In this document: one piece after another, positions 52,755-61,976 of the stretch
Position numbering within the stretch: position 1 is the first letter of the stretch
Layout: each line of letters opens with the position of its first letter
NCBI RefSeq assembly: GCF_030142075.1
Contig: NZ_CP126241.1
Location: 186,001-250,000 of the forward strand
Direction: 5' to 3'
Source: Arthrobacter sp. zg-Y20
GTDB lineage: Bacteria; Actinomycetota; Actinomycetes; Actinomycetales; Micrococcaceae
DNA: 64,000 nt
Made by a program: the position numbers and the translations under genes
The notes under the pieces: generated by a model
The model's database searches: none
Seen by the model: only the letters and a program-made list of their open reading frames with translations
Told to the model about the DNA's origin: nothing

Positions 52755-53510
52755 TCAGCGCTCTCCCAGGTAGGCGACGTGCTCGGTGACTTCATGGACG
52801 GTGGCGCCGGACAAGCTGCCGTCCAGCTGTCCGTCCGCCAGGAAAATGACGGTGTCTGCGGAGACGGCGGCCACGGGGTCGTGGGTCACCATCACCACGG
52901 TCTGTCCCAGTTCCGAGACGGTGTGCCGCAACAGGTCCAGGACCTGCCGGGCGGTCGCAGAATCCAGGGCTCCGGTGGGTTCGTCCGCGAAGACCGCCGC
53001 CGGGCGGGTGATCAGGGCCCGGGCGATGGCTGCCCGCTGCTGCTGGCCGCCTGAGAGCTCCTGCGGTTTACGCTCCCCGAACCCGCTCAGGCCCACGGCG
53101 TCCAGCACATGGTTGAGCCAGGCCGTGTCCGGGGCGCGTCCGGCGAGCAGCAGCGGAAGGGTGACGTTGCGGGCCACGGTGAGCTGGGGCAGCAGGTTGT
53201 AGGACTGGAAAACAAAACCGACGTGGTCCCGGCGGAACCGGGTCAGGGCCTTGCCGCGCAGGGCGGAGATTTCCGTGTCGCCCAGCAGCACCCGGCCGTG
53301 ATCCGGGGCGTCCAACCCGGCAGCAGCCTGCAGCAGGGTGGATTTGCCCGAGCCGGAGGGACCCATGACCGCGGTGAAGCTGCCCTGCGGAACAGCCAGG
53401 GAAACGTTGCGCAGGGCCGGCACGGCGGAGGGGCCGGACCCGTAGCTCTTGGACACGCCCTGCAGCTGCAGGGCCGCGGGGGCTGAGAATTCAGTGGCAT
53501 CGGTAAACAT
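52755..53510 (-). CDS. ABC transporter ATP-binding protein (MacB/LolD type)
   Basis: A 251-residue ATPase. Walker A is GPSGSGKST, the signature is LSGGQQQRAAIARAL, Walker B is AVFADEPTGALD and the switch is VTHDPVAAV; VFQSYNLLPQLTVARNVTLPLL is typical of the LolD/MacB class. The start MFTDATEF was chosen because GAAGGA lies at proper distance, while the in-frame ATG three codons earlier has none. Its stop is separated by one base from the permease ATG. The histidine kinase gene lies about 150 bp away on the opposite strand. Confidence 0.93.
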   Translation of the reverse strand: MFTDATEFSAPAALQLQGVSKSYGSGPSAVPALRNVSLAVPQGSFTAVMGPSGSGKSTLLQAAAGLDAPDHGRVLLGDTEISALRGKALTRFRRDHVGFVFQSYNLLPQLTVARNVTLPLLLAGRAPDTAWLNHVLDAVGLSGFGERKPQELSGGQQQRAAIARALITRPAAVFADEPTGALDSATARQVLDLLRHTVSELGQTVVMVTHDPVAAVSADTVIFLADGQLDGSLSGATVHEVTEHVAYLGER

Positions 53511-53656
53511 GGGAAGCATCCTTCGATTCGGGCGGATAAATCTGCTGTCTTCGACGCTACGGATGTGCAAACCCCGTTCCGATACAGCCAACCGGCCGGT
53601 TTGGGGTATAGCTGGCTATACCGACACGGCCGTGCTCCTCCGGCATAATCAAGCAG

Positions 53657-54955
53657 GTGACTATCCGCGCCGGCCTCCGCTCCCGCTTCCGGGATGCCGC
53701 GTTTGTGCTGCGCGAAGGCGGTTACTGGGCGGCGTCCCTGGCCGTGGCGACGGCAGGTCTGGCGCTGCTGCCCTTCCTGCCCCTGGGGGTGGGCCTGTAT
53801 GCGGTGCCTGGCCTGCTGGGTGCCGTGGATAGCCTGGCTGCCCGGGCCCAGGCACGGGCAGCGGGCTTTACGTCCGCCGTGATTCCCTTCGACCGGCGCC
53901 GCCTGGCCGGTAAACACACCTTCGGCGAACTCGCCGCCATGGTCAGCGCCCCGGAAACGAAACGGGATGTGTCCTGGCTGCTGTTCCACTGCGCTTTTGC
54001 GGTGCTGGCAGCCCTGCTGGCCCTGGCACTGCCGCTGGGCGGCCTGTTCTACGTGCTCACCGCGCCGTTCTGGTTCCTGTTCCCGCCGGAAACACCGCTG
54101 GAACTCACCGTGACTGTTACCAGCTGGAGCGACGCCGTCCTGATGGTTCTGCTGGGCGGCATCTATATGGTTGCCGGGTGGATCCTGCTGCCGTGGATGG
54201 CCCGGCGCCTGACCGGAGCCACCCTGGGCATCCTGTCGCCCCGCCGGTACGCCGACCTAGCCCGCCGGATCTCCGACCTCTCCGCGGCCCGTGCCAGCGC
54301 GCTCGCCGCACACGGCGCCGAGCTGCGCCGCATCGAACGGGAACTGCACGACGGCGCGCAAAACCGGCTGGTCGGCGTCGTGATGATGCTCGGGCTGGCG
54401 CAGCGTGCCGCCGAGACCGACCCGGCCGCCGCCGTGCCGTTCCTGGGCCGGGCACAGGACGCCGCGTCCGAGGCCCTGGCCGGGCTGCGGGCTGCGGTAC
54501 ACGACATTTATCCGCCAGTCCTGGACGAGCTCGGCCTGGGCGGGGCCGCCTCGGCGCTGACCAGCCGCTCGCCCATCCCCTGTTCGCTGAACGTCAGCGG
54601 ACTGCAGCGGGCGCCGGCCGCGGTGGAGTCGGCCGCGTACTTTGTCCTCGCCGAAGCCCTCACCAACGCGGCCAAGCATTCCAATGCCTCCCGGATTGAC
54701 GTGGTGCTGCGCACCGAAACCTCCGGCCGGGAGGACATCCTGGTGGTGCAGGTGGACGACGACGGCCGCGGCGGTGCGTCGGTGGGCCCCCTCGACGGGT
54801 CGGGCACCGGCCACGGCGGCGGCAAAGACGACGGCTCCGGCACCGGGCTGGCCGGAATTGCCCGCCGCGCTGCGGCCTTCGGCGGAAAACTGATCCTCAC
54901 GAGTCCGCCCGGCGGACCAACACACATAAGGGTGGAACTGCCATGCGCCTTCTGA
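53657..54955 (+). CDS. sensor histidine kinase (HisKA_3/NarX-like)
   Basis: A 432-residue membrane kinase, GTG start. Four to five helices are grouped as two pairs, with a loop of about 60 residues between them. The dimerisation/phosphoacceptor region has His231 in IERELHDGAQNRLVG. The ATPase domain has AYFVLAEALTNAAKHSNA (N box), VQVDDDGRGGAS and GSGTGLAGIARRAAAFGGKL. It overlaps the response regulator gene by 13 bases. Position next to a divergent MacB-type ABC pair suggests it senses an envelope-active compound and controls the exporter. Confidence 0.93.
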   Translation: MTIRAGLRSRFRDAAFVLREGGYWAASLAVATAGLALLPFLPLGVGLYAVPGLLGAVDSLAARAQARAAGFTSAVIPFDRRRLAGKHTFGELAAMVSAPETKRDVSWLLFHCAFAVLAALLALALPLGGLFYVLTAPFWFLFPPETPLELTVTVTSWSDAVLMVLLGGIYMVAGWILLPWMARRLTGATLGILSPRRYADLARRISDLSAARASALAAHGAELRRIERELHDGAQNRLVGVVMMLGLAQRAAETDPAAAVPFLGRAQDAASEALAGLRAAVHDIYPPVLDELGLGGAASALTSRSPIPCSLNVSGLQRAPAAVESAAYFVLAEALTNAAKHSNASRIDVVLRTETSGREDILVVQVDDDGRGGASVGPLDGSGTGHGGGKDDGSGTGLAGIARRAAAFGGKLILTSPPGGPTHIRVELPCAF

Positions 54956-55587
54956 TTGCCGAGGACGACGCCCTGCTGCGGGCCGGAATGCAGCTGCTGC
55001 TGCAGAGCGAAGGCTTCGAGGTGGCCGGTGCCTGGGACAACGCCGATGACCTGCTGTCCGCCTTTGAGCCCGGCAGCGCGGACGGCGCCATCCTGGATGT
55101 CCGGATGCCGCCCACTTTCACCAACGAAGGACTCAAGGCCGCCCTGGAACTGCGCGCCCAGGTACCCGATTTCCCCGTCCTGGTGCTCTCCGCCTATGTG
55201 GAGGACCGGTACGCCAGCCGGCTGCTGGGCTCGGGAGCGCAGGGAGTGGGCTACCTGCTGAAGGAACGCGTGGGCAACGTGGGGGAGTTCGTGGACGGGC
55301 TGCGCCGCGTGCTGGGCGGCGGCACCGTGATGGATCCCGAGGTGATTGCCCAGCTGTTCAGCCGCCGCGGCACCGAGGACCCCATCCGTTCACTGACGCC
55401 CCGGGAGTTCGAGGTGCTGGGCCTGGTGGCCGAAGGCCTGGGCAATACCGCCATTGCGTCCGCCATCACGGTGTCCGAAACCGCGGTGAGCAAACACATC
55501 GGCAACATCTTCACGAAACTGGGGCTCTCGCCGTCGGACAGCGGCCACCGGAGGGTGCTCGCAACGCTGGCCTACCTGCGTTCCTAG
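54943..55587 (+). CDS. response regulator, NarL/LuxR family
   Basis: A 214-residue partner of the kinase. The receiver domain (1-120) has acidic Asp8-Asp9, phosphoacceptor Asp52 in AILDVRMPP and Lys in YLLKERVG. The LuxR-type helix-turn-helix spans about 148-205 (LTPREFEVLGLVAEGLGNTAIA and SETAVSKHIGNIFTKLGL). Likely binding sites are in the kinase-ABC spacer (53511-53656). Confidence 0.95.
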   Translation: MRLLIAEDDALLRAGMQLLLQSEGFEVAGAWDNADDLLSAFEPGSADGAILDVRMPPTFTNEGLKAALELRAQVPDFPVLVLSAYVEDRYASRLLGSGAQGVGYLLKERVGNVGEFVDGLRRVLGGGTVMDPEVIAQLFSRRGTEDPIRSLTPREFEVLGLVAEGLGNTAIASAITVSETAVSKHIGNIFTKLGLSPSDSGHRRVLATLAYLRS

Positions 55588-55681
55588 CTGTTTTCCCGCA
55601 GCCTGTAGCGCGCCGGGTCTTGTTTCCCGGCGGCGTCCGGTGACAAGGTGTGATGCACGGACCGGCGCAGGAGGCATCCAC

Positions 55682-56512
55682 GTGGAACAAGGCGAGGCAA
55701 AGATTGCGCTGATCACCGGTGCGTCCCGCGGAATCGGGCGGCGGGTGGCGGAGCGGCTCGCGGAGCACGGAACCCACGTGGTGGTCGGCTACCGGCAGAA
55801 CGCCGAAATGGCCAAGGACACGGTGTCCCGGCTGCAGGAGCTCGGCGGCGGCGGCATTGCGGTGCAGGCCGACGTGGAGAACCCCGAAGACATTGTCCGG
55901 CTCTTCGACGCCGCCGCGGATGAATACGGCCGGCTGGACTACTTCATCAACAATGCTGCTGCCGCCGCGTTCAAGAACGTGGTGGACCTGAAACCCCACC
56001 ACCTGGACCGGGCCTATGCGGTGAACGTGCGGCCCTTTGTCCTCGGCGCGCAGGAAGCGGTGAAGCTGATGGACGACGGCGGCCGCATAGTGGCGCTGAC
56101 CAGTTACGGCAGCATCCGTGCCTTCCCCACCTATGCTGCGCTGGGCTCCTACAAGGCTGCCGTGGAGTCCTTTGTACGGTTCATGGCCGTGGAGTTTGCC
56201 CCCTACGGCATCAACGTCAACGCGGTGAACGGCGGGCTGATCGAGTCGGACTCGCTGGACTACTTCTACTCGATGGAGGGGATGGCCTCCATGGAGAGCG
56301 TCCTGTCCCGCATACCCCAGCGGCGGCCCGGAACCGTGGATGAAATGGCCGCCACCGTTGAATTCCTGCTCTCGCCCGGTGCCGGGTACATCACCGGGCA
56401 GGTGCTGGCCGTGGACGGCGGCCTGTCCGTGATTGCTCCGCCCTTCCACTCCGAAGCCTCCGGCCCGCCGGTCACCCTGCCGGAGAAACCCACCCGGGAC
56501 CGCAACCGGTAA
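55682..56512 (+). CDS. SDR family enoyl-ACP reductase-like protein (FabL type)
   Basis: A 276-residue NAD(P)-dependent short-chain reductase, GTG start with AGGAGG eight bases upstream. The cofactor motif is TGASRGIG (12-19), with NNAAAAAF at the NNAG position. The catalytic spacing is unusual: Tyr151 and Lys158 fit the Yx6K pattern of FabI/FabL rather than the common Yx3K. GLIESDSL and the C-terminal YITGQVLAVDGGLSV fit as well. It is followed within 50 bp by the ligase and then the condensing enzyme, suggesting an acyl-chain pathway. The substrate is unknown. Confidence 0.82.
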   Translation: MEQGEAKIALITGASRGIGRRVAERLAEHGTHVVVGYRQNAEMAKDTVSRLQELGGGGIAVQADVENPEDIVRLFDAAADEYGRLDYFINNAAAAAFKNVVDLKPHHLDRAYAVNVRPFVLGAQEAVKLMDDGGRIVALTSYGSIRAFPTYAALGSYKAAVESFVRFMAVEFAPYGINVNAVNGGLIESDSLDYFYSMEGMASMESVLSRIPQRRPGTVDEMAATVEFLLSPGAGYITGQVLAVDGGLSVIAPPFHSEASGPPVTLPEKPTRDRNR

Positions 56513-56558
56513 CCGCCCCTTCTCCGGACCGGATTGAGCGTTACTGAAAGGACGCACA

Positions 56559-58289
56559 GTGAGTTACGATTCCAGCCGCTACCGGGACTACTTCGAACAC
56601 AGCCTCACCTATGCGTCCGGCTTCTCGCGCAACGTGTCGCGGTATGCCGACAATGTGGCGCTTGCCGATCCGCCGTCGGGCCGGGAATGGACCTACGCCC
56701 AGTTGGGGGTGGCCGTGGACCAGGTGGCACGCGGACTGGCCGAACGCGGCGTCGGGCGCGGGGACCGGGTGCTGTACCAGCTCTACAACGGTGTGGAGTT
56801 CGCCCTGCTGTACCTGGCCACGCAGCGGCTGGGTGCGGTGAGCGTGCCGGTGAATTACCGGCTGGCGCCCGCGGAAACCGCGCACATCCTGCGGGACAGT
56901 GATCCGGCAGTGTTTGTGGTGGACGCCGAGCACGTGGACGGCGCAGCCCGCGCGCTGGAGCTGGCAGAAGTGTCGCCGGTGGTGCTGGTGGCCGGCGGTG
57001 ACGAGGCAGCGCACTGGGGGATGGGGTCCGGGCAGCTGGGGCAGGATTTCGACGCTGCCGTGGACAGTGCGTCCGGAACCCTGCCGGACCTGGCCGGGGA
57101 GCTGTCCACCTTCGAGGAGAGCACCCGGTTCTACACCTCGGGCACCACCGGGATGCCCAAGGGGGTGCCGCTTCCCTCCATTGCGGAGCTGATGAGCGCG
57201 CACGACGTGATCATGCACTTTCCGCTCACCCCGGCGGACCGCACCCTGAACATGACCCCCTGGTTCCACCGCGGCGGGCTGCACTCCGGCGGACCCAACC
57301 CGGTGTTCTACATTGGCGGCTCGGTGGTGCCCCTGCGCAACTTCAACCCGGCTACGGTGCTGGACTGGGTGGGGGAGCAGGGCCTGACCTACCTGATCGG
57401 GGCGCCCACCACCCTGGAAATGATCGCCGCCGAGCAGGAGAAGAACCCGCGGAACCTGGAGACCCTGCACGGCATCGTGACCATGGGGGCGCCGCTGGAC
57501 CGGGCGGCCGCCATCCGGTACCAGGAGCTGCTGACTCCGCGGATTTTCAACGGCTACGGGACCACTGAGGGGTTCTGGAACACCTTCCTGCGGCCGGAGG
57601 ACCTCCCGGCCCATGCGGGCAGCGCCGGACGCTCCTGCACGGACGACGACGTCGCCGTTGTCCGCGTGTTCGAAGGCCGCCGTGCCCGTCCGGATGAGCT
57701 GGCGGCCCGGGACGGCAGCGAGATAGGCGAGGTGATTATGCGCTCGCCGAAATCGGGATTCAGCTACGCGAACCTGCCGGATGTGGAGGAGGAGAAGTTC
57801 CACGACGGGTGGCTGTATCCCGGGGACATGGCCACCTGGGACGCCGAAGGGTATGTGACCATCATGGGCCGGACCGATGACATGATCCTCTCCGGCGGGG
57901 AGAACGTGCATCCGGTGCAGGTGGAGGCGGCGCTCGCGGACCATCCCGGGGTGCTGGATTCGGTGGTGGTGGGGGTGCCCGATGACCAGTGGGGACAGCG
58001 CGTGGTGGCCTACGTGGTCCGTCGGGACGAGGGCGTGGATGCCTCCGGGCTGGACACTTTCTGCCGGGAGCATCCGGGGCTGGCGGACTTCAAGCGGCCG
58101 CGCGGCTACCGTTTTGTCGAGGAACTGCCGATGACCGCCACGGGCAAAAAGATGCACTACAAAGTGTCCGACGCCGCTGCCCAGGACTGGCTGGACGGCC
58201 GGATGGATGTGCCGGGGGCGGCGGGCGCGGCTGTGCCGGGTGCGGCGGGTGCGGCGGGTGCGGCCCAGAAGGCGCCGACGGATGGCTGA
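56559..58289 (+). CDS. AMP-dependent acyl-CoA synthetase/ligase
   Basis: A 576-residue adenylate-forming enzyme that activates a carboxylic acid as acyl-AMP. Motifs include TRFYTSGTTGMPKGVP (A3), FNGYGTTEGFWNT (A5), DGWLYPGDMATWDAEGY (A7), GRTDDMILSGGENVHP (A8) and the catalytic lysine near MTATGKKMHYK (A10). After the normal C-terminus a 25-residue Gly/Ala/Pro tail (PGAAGAAVPGAAGAAGAA) looks like a flexible linker, although no carrier domain follows. The stop overlaps the next gene by eight bases. Likely acceptor: CoA or an ACP. Confidence 0.9.
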   Translation: MSYDSSRYRDYFEHSLTYASGFSRNVSRYADNVALADPPSGREWTYAQLGVAVDQVARGLAERGVGRGDRVLYQLYNGVEFALLYLATQRLGAVSVPVNYRLAPAETAHILRDSDPAVFVVDAEHVDGAARALELAEVSPVVLVAGGDEAAHWGMGSGQLGQDFDAAVDSASGTLPDLAGELSTFEESTRFYTSGTTGMPKGVPLPSIAELMSAHDVIMHFPLTPADRTLNMTPWFHRGGLHSGGPNPVFYIGGSVVPLRNFNPATVLDWVGEQGLTYLIGAPTTLEMIAAEQEKNPRNLETLHGIVTMGAPLDRAAAIRYQELLTPRIFNGYGTTEGFWNTFLRPEDLPAHAGSAGRSCTDDDVAVVRVFEGRRARPDELAARDGSEIGEVIMRSPKSGFSYANLPDVEEEKFHDGWLYPGDMATWDAEGYVTIMGRTDDMILSGGENVHPVQVEAALADHPGVLDSVVVGVPDDQWGQRVVAYVVRRDEGVDASGLDTFCREHPGLADFKRPRGYRFVEELPMTATGKKMHYKVSDAAAQDWLDGRMDVPGAAGAAVPGAAGAAGAAQKAPTDG

Positions 58290-59514
58290 GCGGGTTGTCA
58301 TTACCGGGATGGGGGCGCTGACTCCGCTCGGGAACACCTGGCCCGACACCTGGTCCGGGCTGCTGGCCGGGCGCAGCGGGATCGACAAGATCACCGCGTT
58401 TGACGCCTCGGACTTTCCCACGCGGATTGCCGGGGAGGTGAAGAATTTCGATCCCGGACAGATCCTGCCGGTCAAACGGCTGCGGCGCTCCTCCCGGGCC
58501 TCGCACCTGGCGGTGGCGGCGGCACGGGAAGCGGTGGCCGATGCCGGGCTTGGCGGCACGTTGGAGGGCACCGAGGCGGCGGTGATCCTCAACAGTGCTG
58601 TCTCCGGCTATCCGGAGGTTCAGGACGCCACCGAAACCCTGCACCGGGACGGGCTGCGGCCCATCAGCCCCAGTTTTGTGGCCTCGTCGCTGACCAACAT
58701 GCCCGCCTGCGAGGTGGCGATTGACCTGGCCGTCCATGGTCCGGTGAACGCCAGTGCCCTGGCGTGCGCCAGCGGTACCGCGGCCCTGCTGGAGGCCCGC
58801 CGCACCCTGCTGGCCGGGGAGGCGGACGTGGTGGTGGCCGGCGGCACGGATGCCGCCATCACGCCGGTGATGTTTGCGGGGCTGTCCGCCATGCGCGGAC
58901 TGTCCCGGAACAATGACTCACCGCAGGAGGCCAGCCGCCCGTTCGACGCCGGCCGGGACGGGTTTGTGTTCGGCGAGGGGTCCGTGGTGTGTGTGCTGGA
59001 GCTGCTCAGCCATGCCCGGGCCCGAGGAGCAGAGGTGTATGCGGAGGTACTGGGCGGGGCGATGACCAGCGACGCCTTCCACATTGTGGCTCCGGATCCC
59101 AGCGGCCGGTACGCTGCCGCGGCCATCACGCAGACCCTTAGCCGGGCCAGGCTGAATCCCGAAGACGTGGACCTGGTCGCGGCCCACGGCACCTCCACCC
59201 TCGCCAATGACCGGACCGAAACCCTGGCCCTGCATACCGCGTTCGGTGAGCACGCGTCGTCGTTGGCGGTGACCGCGCCCAAGTCCATGACCGGGCACCT
59301 GATCGGGGCGGCCGGCACCCTGGGGTCCCTGCTGTGCGCGATGGCCATCCGGGACGGCGTCATTCCGCCCACCATCAACTACAGCACTCCGGATCCGGAG
59401 TGCGACCTGGACTATGTCCCGGGTACGGCGCGCGAAACCCCGGTGCGCTTTGCCGTGACCGATGCGTTCGGGTTCGGCGGGCAAAACGCGGTGGCGGCGT
59501 TTGGGGCTGTTTAG
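58282..59514 (+). CDS. beta-ketoacyl-ACP synthase, FabF/KAS II type
   Basis: A 410-residue condensing enzyme. The Cys-His-His triad is complete: Cys162 in ALACASGTAA, His302 in AAHGTSTLAND and His339 in KSMTGHLIGAAG, with Lys334. The N-terminal VVITGMGALTPLGN and C-terminal TDAFGFGGQNAVAAF are standard. It is not the housekeeping copy by context, since no acpP, fabD or fabH is near. It overlaps the ligase gene, so one transcript encodes reductase, ligase and synthase. Confidence 0.92.
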   Translation: MAERVVITGMGALTPLGNTWPDTWSGLLAGRSGIDKITAFDASDFPTRIAGEVKNFDPGQILPVKRLRRSSRASHLAVAAAREAVADAGLGGTLEGTEAAVILNSAVSGYPEVQDATETLHRDGLRPISPSFVASSLTNMPACEVAIDLAVHGPVNASALACASGTAALLEARRTLLAGEADVVVAGGTDAAITPVMFAGLSAMRGLSRNNDSPQEASRPFDAGRDGFVFGEGSVVCVLELLSHARARGAEVYAEVLGGAMTSDAFHIVAPDPSGRYAAAAITQTLSRARLNPEDVDLVAAHGTSTLANDRTETLALHTAFGEHASSLAVTAPKSMTGHLIGAAGTLGSLLCAMAIRDGVIPPTINYSTPDPECDLDYVPGTARETPVRFAVTDAFGFGGQNAVAAFGAV

Positions 59515-59538
59515 GGCGGTGCCGGTAGGAATGGCTCG

Positions 59539-60849
59539 CTATGTGCAGTACTCCTCAAGTCCGGCCTCATACGCTTCCGGGTAGAACTGCAGGGCCAGCT
59601 CAAACGTAGTCTCGCTCCAGCCGGTATCCCGTCCGCTCCACGCTGAGTGAAGATAGCGGGAGCTGAACTCCGGTTCCATCTGTGAGGTCCAGCGGTTGCG
59701 TTTTACGGACTTCGGATACGTCCAGCTGTCCGGTTCGCTAACGCACGTGTCCTCCCAGTACTGTTCGAGGTCCGCATGGACCATACCTACGGCAAGCCGC
59801 CTGCCGTTGTCCTTCGCCACCTCGCTGAGGGCCGCGTCGAGGTACTGCCGGGCATGGTCCCGGACGCCGGAGTCCTGGATCTGGTCGATCTCCGCCTGCA
59901 GGTGCATTGCCGACCCGCGGGAGTCGCTGACCGCTTGTTCCCCCACCCGGTCAAGGTAGGACTGGGCGTTCGGCGAAGTCATGACCGGCCCGTTCCAGAA
60001 AGCTTCGTAGTCTTCTTCGGAGAGGTGCCCCTCGGCGTTGGGGTGGACATGCACGGTGCGGAGTAGATTCTCTGCCTCCTGGACAATGTTCGATAGATGC
60101 TCCTCGTCCGCCGGGTAGTCGCTTTCCGGCGGCGGCGGAAAGGTGCAGACATAGGGATGGGCCGCTTCAAAGGCCACGGGATAGACCTTTTCCACCAGGG
60201 CCTGCGTCCGCCGGTCTTCGGATTCCAGCGGGTCCCGCGCTCCGGCGTTGCCGTAGCCGGTGGCATACCAGTTGATGATGGGCCGGCCGTTGTCCAGATA
60301 CGTCACACCGTTCACCTTGGCGCGGTGGCAGGTCCGCCTCGCCAGCTCTGCCAGGTCGTCGAAGACGATCCGTTTGGCCCGCTGGGCCGTGCCCTGGGAG
60401 AGGAGGGCCGATACTTCGTCCACGGCGGTCTGGGCGCTGGTGCGTTTGACGGGATCCTGGATGGTTGCCGCCCGGTCCTGCCAGTACTCCTGGTTCCTTC
60501 GGAGGTCCTCCTTCCAGCTCTGGTTGAGGAGGTCCAGCAGGGCTGCGGCATCCGGGGTGTTCATCGCCGGTTCGCTCCAGAAGGCTGCATAGTCTTCTTC
60601 GCTCATACCTGCGGGAAGGGGATCGGAGGATGCATGCAGGTAGGTTCGTGCGGCCACGACAATGATGCCCGTTGTCCGCGCATCTTCATCGGCCTGCCGG
60701 GTGCTCGCTTTGAGAACCGCTACGTAGCCCGCGGCCAAGATAACGACGGCGAAGATGGCCAGGACAGCGGTCAGGGTCACTCGGAGCAGACTGAACCTGC
60801 GCTTCGCTGGCGGACGTAGATAGTCGGGCGGCTCAACTTGGACATCCAC
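59539..60849 (-). CDS. single-pass membrane protein with two tandem homologous domains
   Basis: A 436-residue protein with no recognised family. A cytoplasmic Pro/Arg-rich start is followed by one helix (about 24-45), and the rest is outside. The outside part is an internal duplication. Repeat 1 (about 60-245) starts ...SEEDYAAFWSEPAM, has RRTCHRAKV and ends VYPVAFEAAHPYVCT. Repeat 2 (about 255-436) has SEEDYEAFWNGPVM, WEDTCVSEP and ends FYPEAYEAGLEEYCT. Each has one mid and one terminal Cys, consistent with a conserved disulfide. The role is unknown. Confidence 0.75.
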   Translation of the reverse strand: MDVQVEPPDYLRPPAKRRFSLLRVTLTAVLAIFAVVILAAGYVAVLKASTRQADEDARTTGIIVVAARTYLHASSDPLPAGMSEEDYAAFWSEPAMNTPDAAALLDLLNQSWKEDLRRNQEYWQDRAATIQDPVKRTSAQTAVDEVSALLSQGTAQRAKRIVFDDLAELARRTCHRAKVNGVTYLDNGRPIINWYATGYGNAGARDPLESEDRRTQALVEKVYPVAFEAAHPYVCTFPPPPESDYPADEEHLSNIVQEAENLLRTVHVHPNAEGHLSEEDYEAFWNGPVMTSPNAQSYLDRVGEQAVSDSRGSAMHLQAEIDQIQDSGVRDHARQYLDAALSEVAKDNGRRLAVGMVHADLEQYWEDTCVSEPDSWTYPKSVKRNRWTSQMEPEFSSRYLHSAWSGRDTGWSETTFELALQFYPEAYEAGLEEYCT

Positions 60850-60896
60850 TCAGCGTTCCCCCTAACACCGGCGGGCATTTCCCGCTGCTGGGGAGC

Positions 60897-61976
60897 CTAG
60901 CGCATGGCTGCGGAAAGCTCAGGCTCGACGTCGGGGTCCGCCAGCTCAATGCGCGGGGCGAAGTCCTGGCGGTTGGTACCGACGGCCTTGGACGCCAGCC
61001 AGACGGACACCGCGCCCAGCGCGAAGCCGGCGAAGACATCCAGGACGTAGTGCCAGCCGAAGTAGACCGTGGCCAGGGTGGTCAGTGCCACGTAGATCCA
61101 CATGATCCAGCGGACCGGCTTGGGCAGCCGGGTCAGCTGGGCCACCAAAGCGGCGGTGAAGATGATGGATACGTGCAGGGATGCAAAGGCAGCGATGCCG
61201 TGCACGTTTTCGGTGGCGAACGGATCCGTCAGCACTTCGGCGCGGTTCTCATACAGGGTGTCTTGCAGGGTGGAGACCGTGGTTTCGGGCAGGTCATAGA
61301 ACGGGGTCGCATCGGCGTAGACCGGCCCCAGCGAAGGCAGTGCGTAGTAGCTGACCGTGCCCAGGATCCAGTTGAAGGACAGTGCTGTGGCGTACCAAGC
61401 GCCGCGCTGCAGGTTGTCGGACCACACCAGTGAAGCGGCCAGGGAAATCGGCACAAACACCATGAACAGCATGTAAACGCCGGAGAGCAGGTCCGCGCTG
61501 GAACCGGTGCCCAGGACTTCCTGGAGCACATCGGCCGGGTAATGCCCGCCGGCGAACCACTTGTCCGAAGCCTCCAGCATCGAATCGGTCAGCCCGTCCC
61601 GCAGGAACGGCAGGAAGCTCTTCATATTCCGGTAGGACATGTAGGCCAGGTAGAACGTGGCCAGTCCGGCGATGGCCACAGCCAGCCGCGGTCCCGCCCA
61701 GCGCGTGCGCAGCACATGGGACGCGGCGGCGCCTACGCCGCCCAGGTCCCGGCGTCGGGCGAAGACCCGGGGAACCACGTCGGCGGCGATCATCAGGATC
61801 ACCATCAGCGGCAGCCGCACATAGCTCGGGCCGAGGAATCCTTCCGGGTCACGGACGGGGAGATCGGCGACGACGGCGGTCACCAGCATGATTACGGTGA
61901 AAGCTGCTGCAACCAGCAGCGGCACGCCGAAAAGGCGGCGCCAGGCGGATCGGGCAGGCCCGGCTTCGATAGTCAT
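60897..61976 (-). CDS. PAP2-family membrane phosphatase/phosphotransferase
   Basis: A 359-residue protein with about eight to nine helices. PAP2 motifs are partly present: SYYALPSLGPVY, then ASLHVS (SxxH, general-acid region) and VYFGWHYVLDVFAG (G-W-H-x3-D, nucleophile His and Asp). This pattern resembles the AUR1/IPC-synthase-like branch of PAP2 proteins, which transfer or remove phospho groups from lipids. The classic KxxxxxxRP motif is not obvious. It is likely a lipid phosphatase or inositol-phosphotransferase; it follows the gene for the duplicated-domain protein when read leftward. Confidence 0.85.
   Translation of the reverse strand: MTIEAGPARSAWRRLFGVPLLVAAAFTVIMLVTAVVADLPVRDPEGFLGPSYVRLPLMVILMIAADVVPRVFARRRDLGGVGAAASHVLRTRWAGPRLAVAIAGLATFYLAYMSYRNMKSFLPFLRDGLTDSMLEASDKWFAGGHYPADVLQEVLGTGSSADLLSGVYMLFMVFVPISLAASLVWSDNLQRGAWYATALSFNWILGTVSYYALPSLGPVYADATPFYDLPETTVSTLQDTLYENRAEVLTDPFATENVHGIAAFASLHVSIIFTAALVAQLTRLPKPVRWIMWIYVALTTLATVYFGWHYVLDVFAGFALGAVSVWLASKAVGTNRQDFAPRIELADPDVEPELSAAMR

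Noticed and set aside
56541-58592. 683-codon open frame on the minus strand opposite the acyl ligase
   Set aside because: Antisense shadow with Arg/His/Pro-rich composition; the plus strand encodes clear ligase and synthase motifs.
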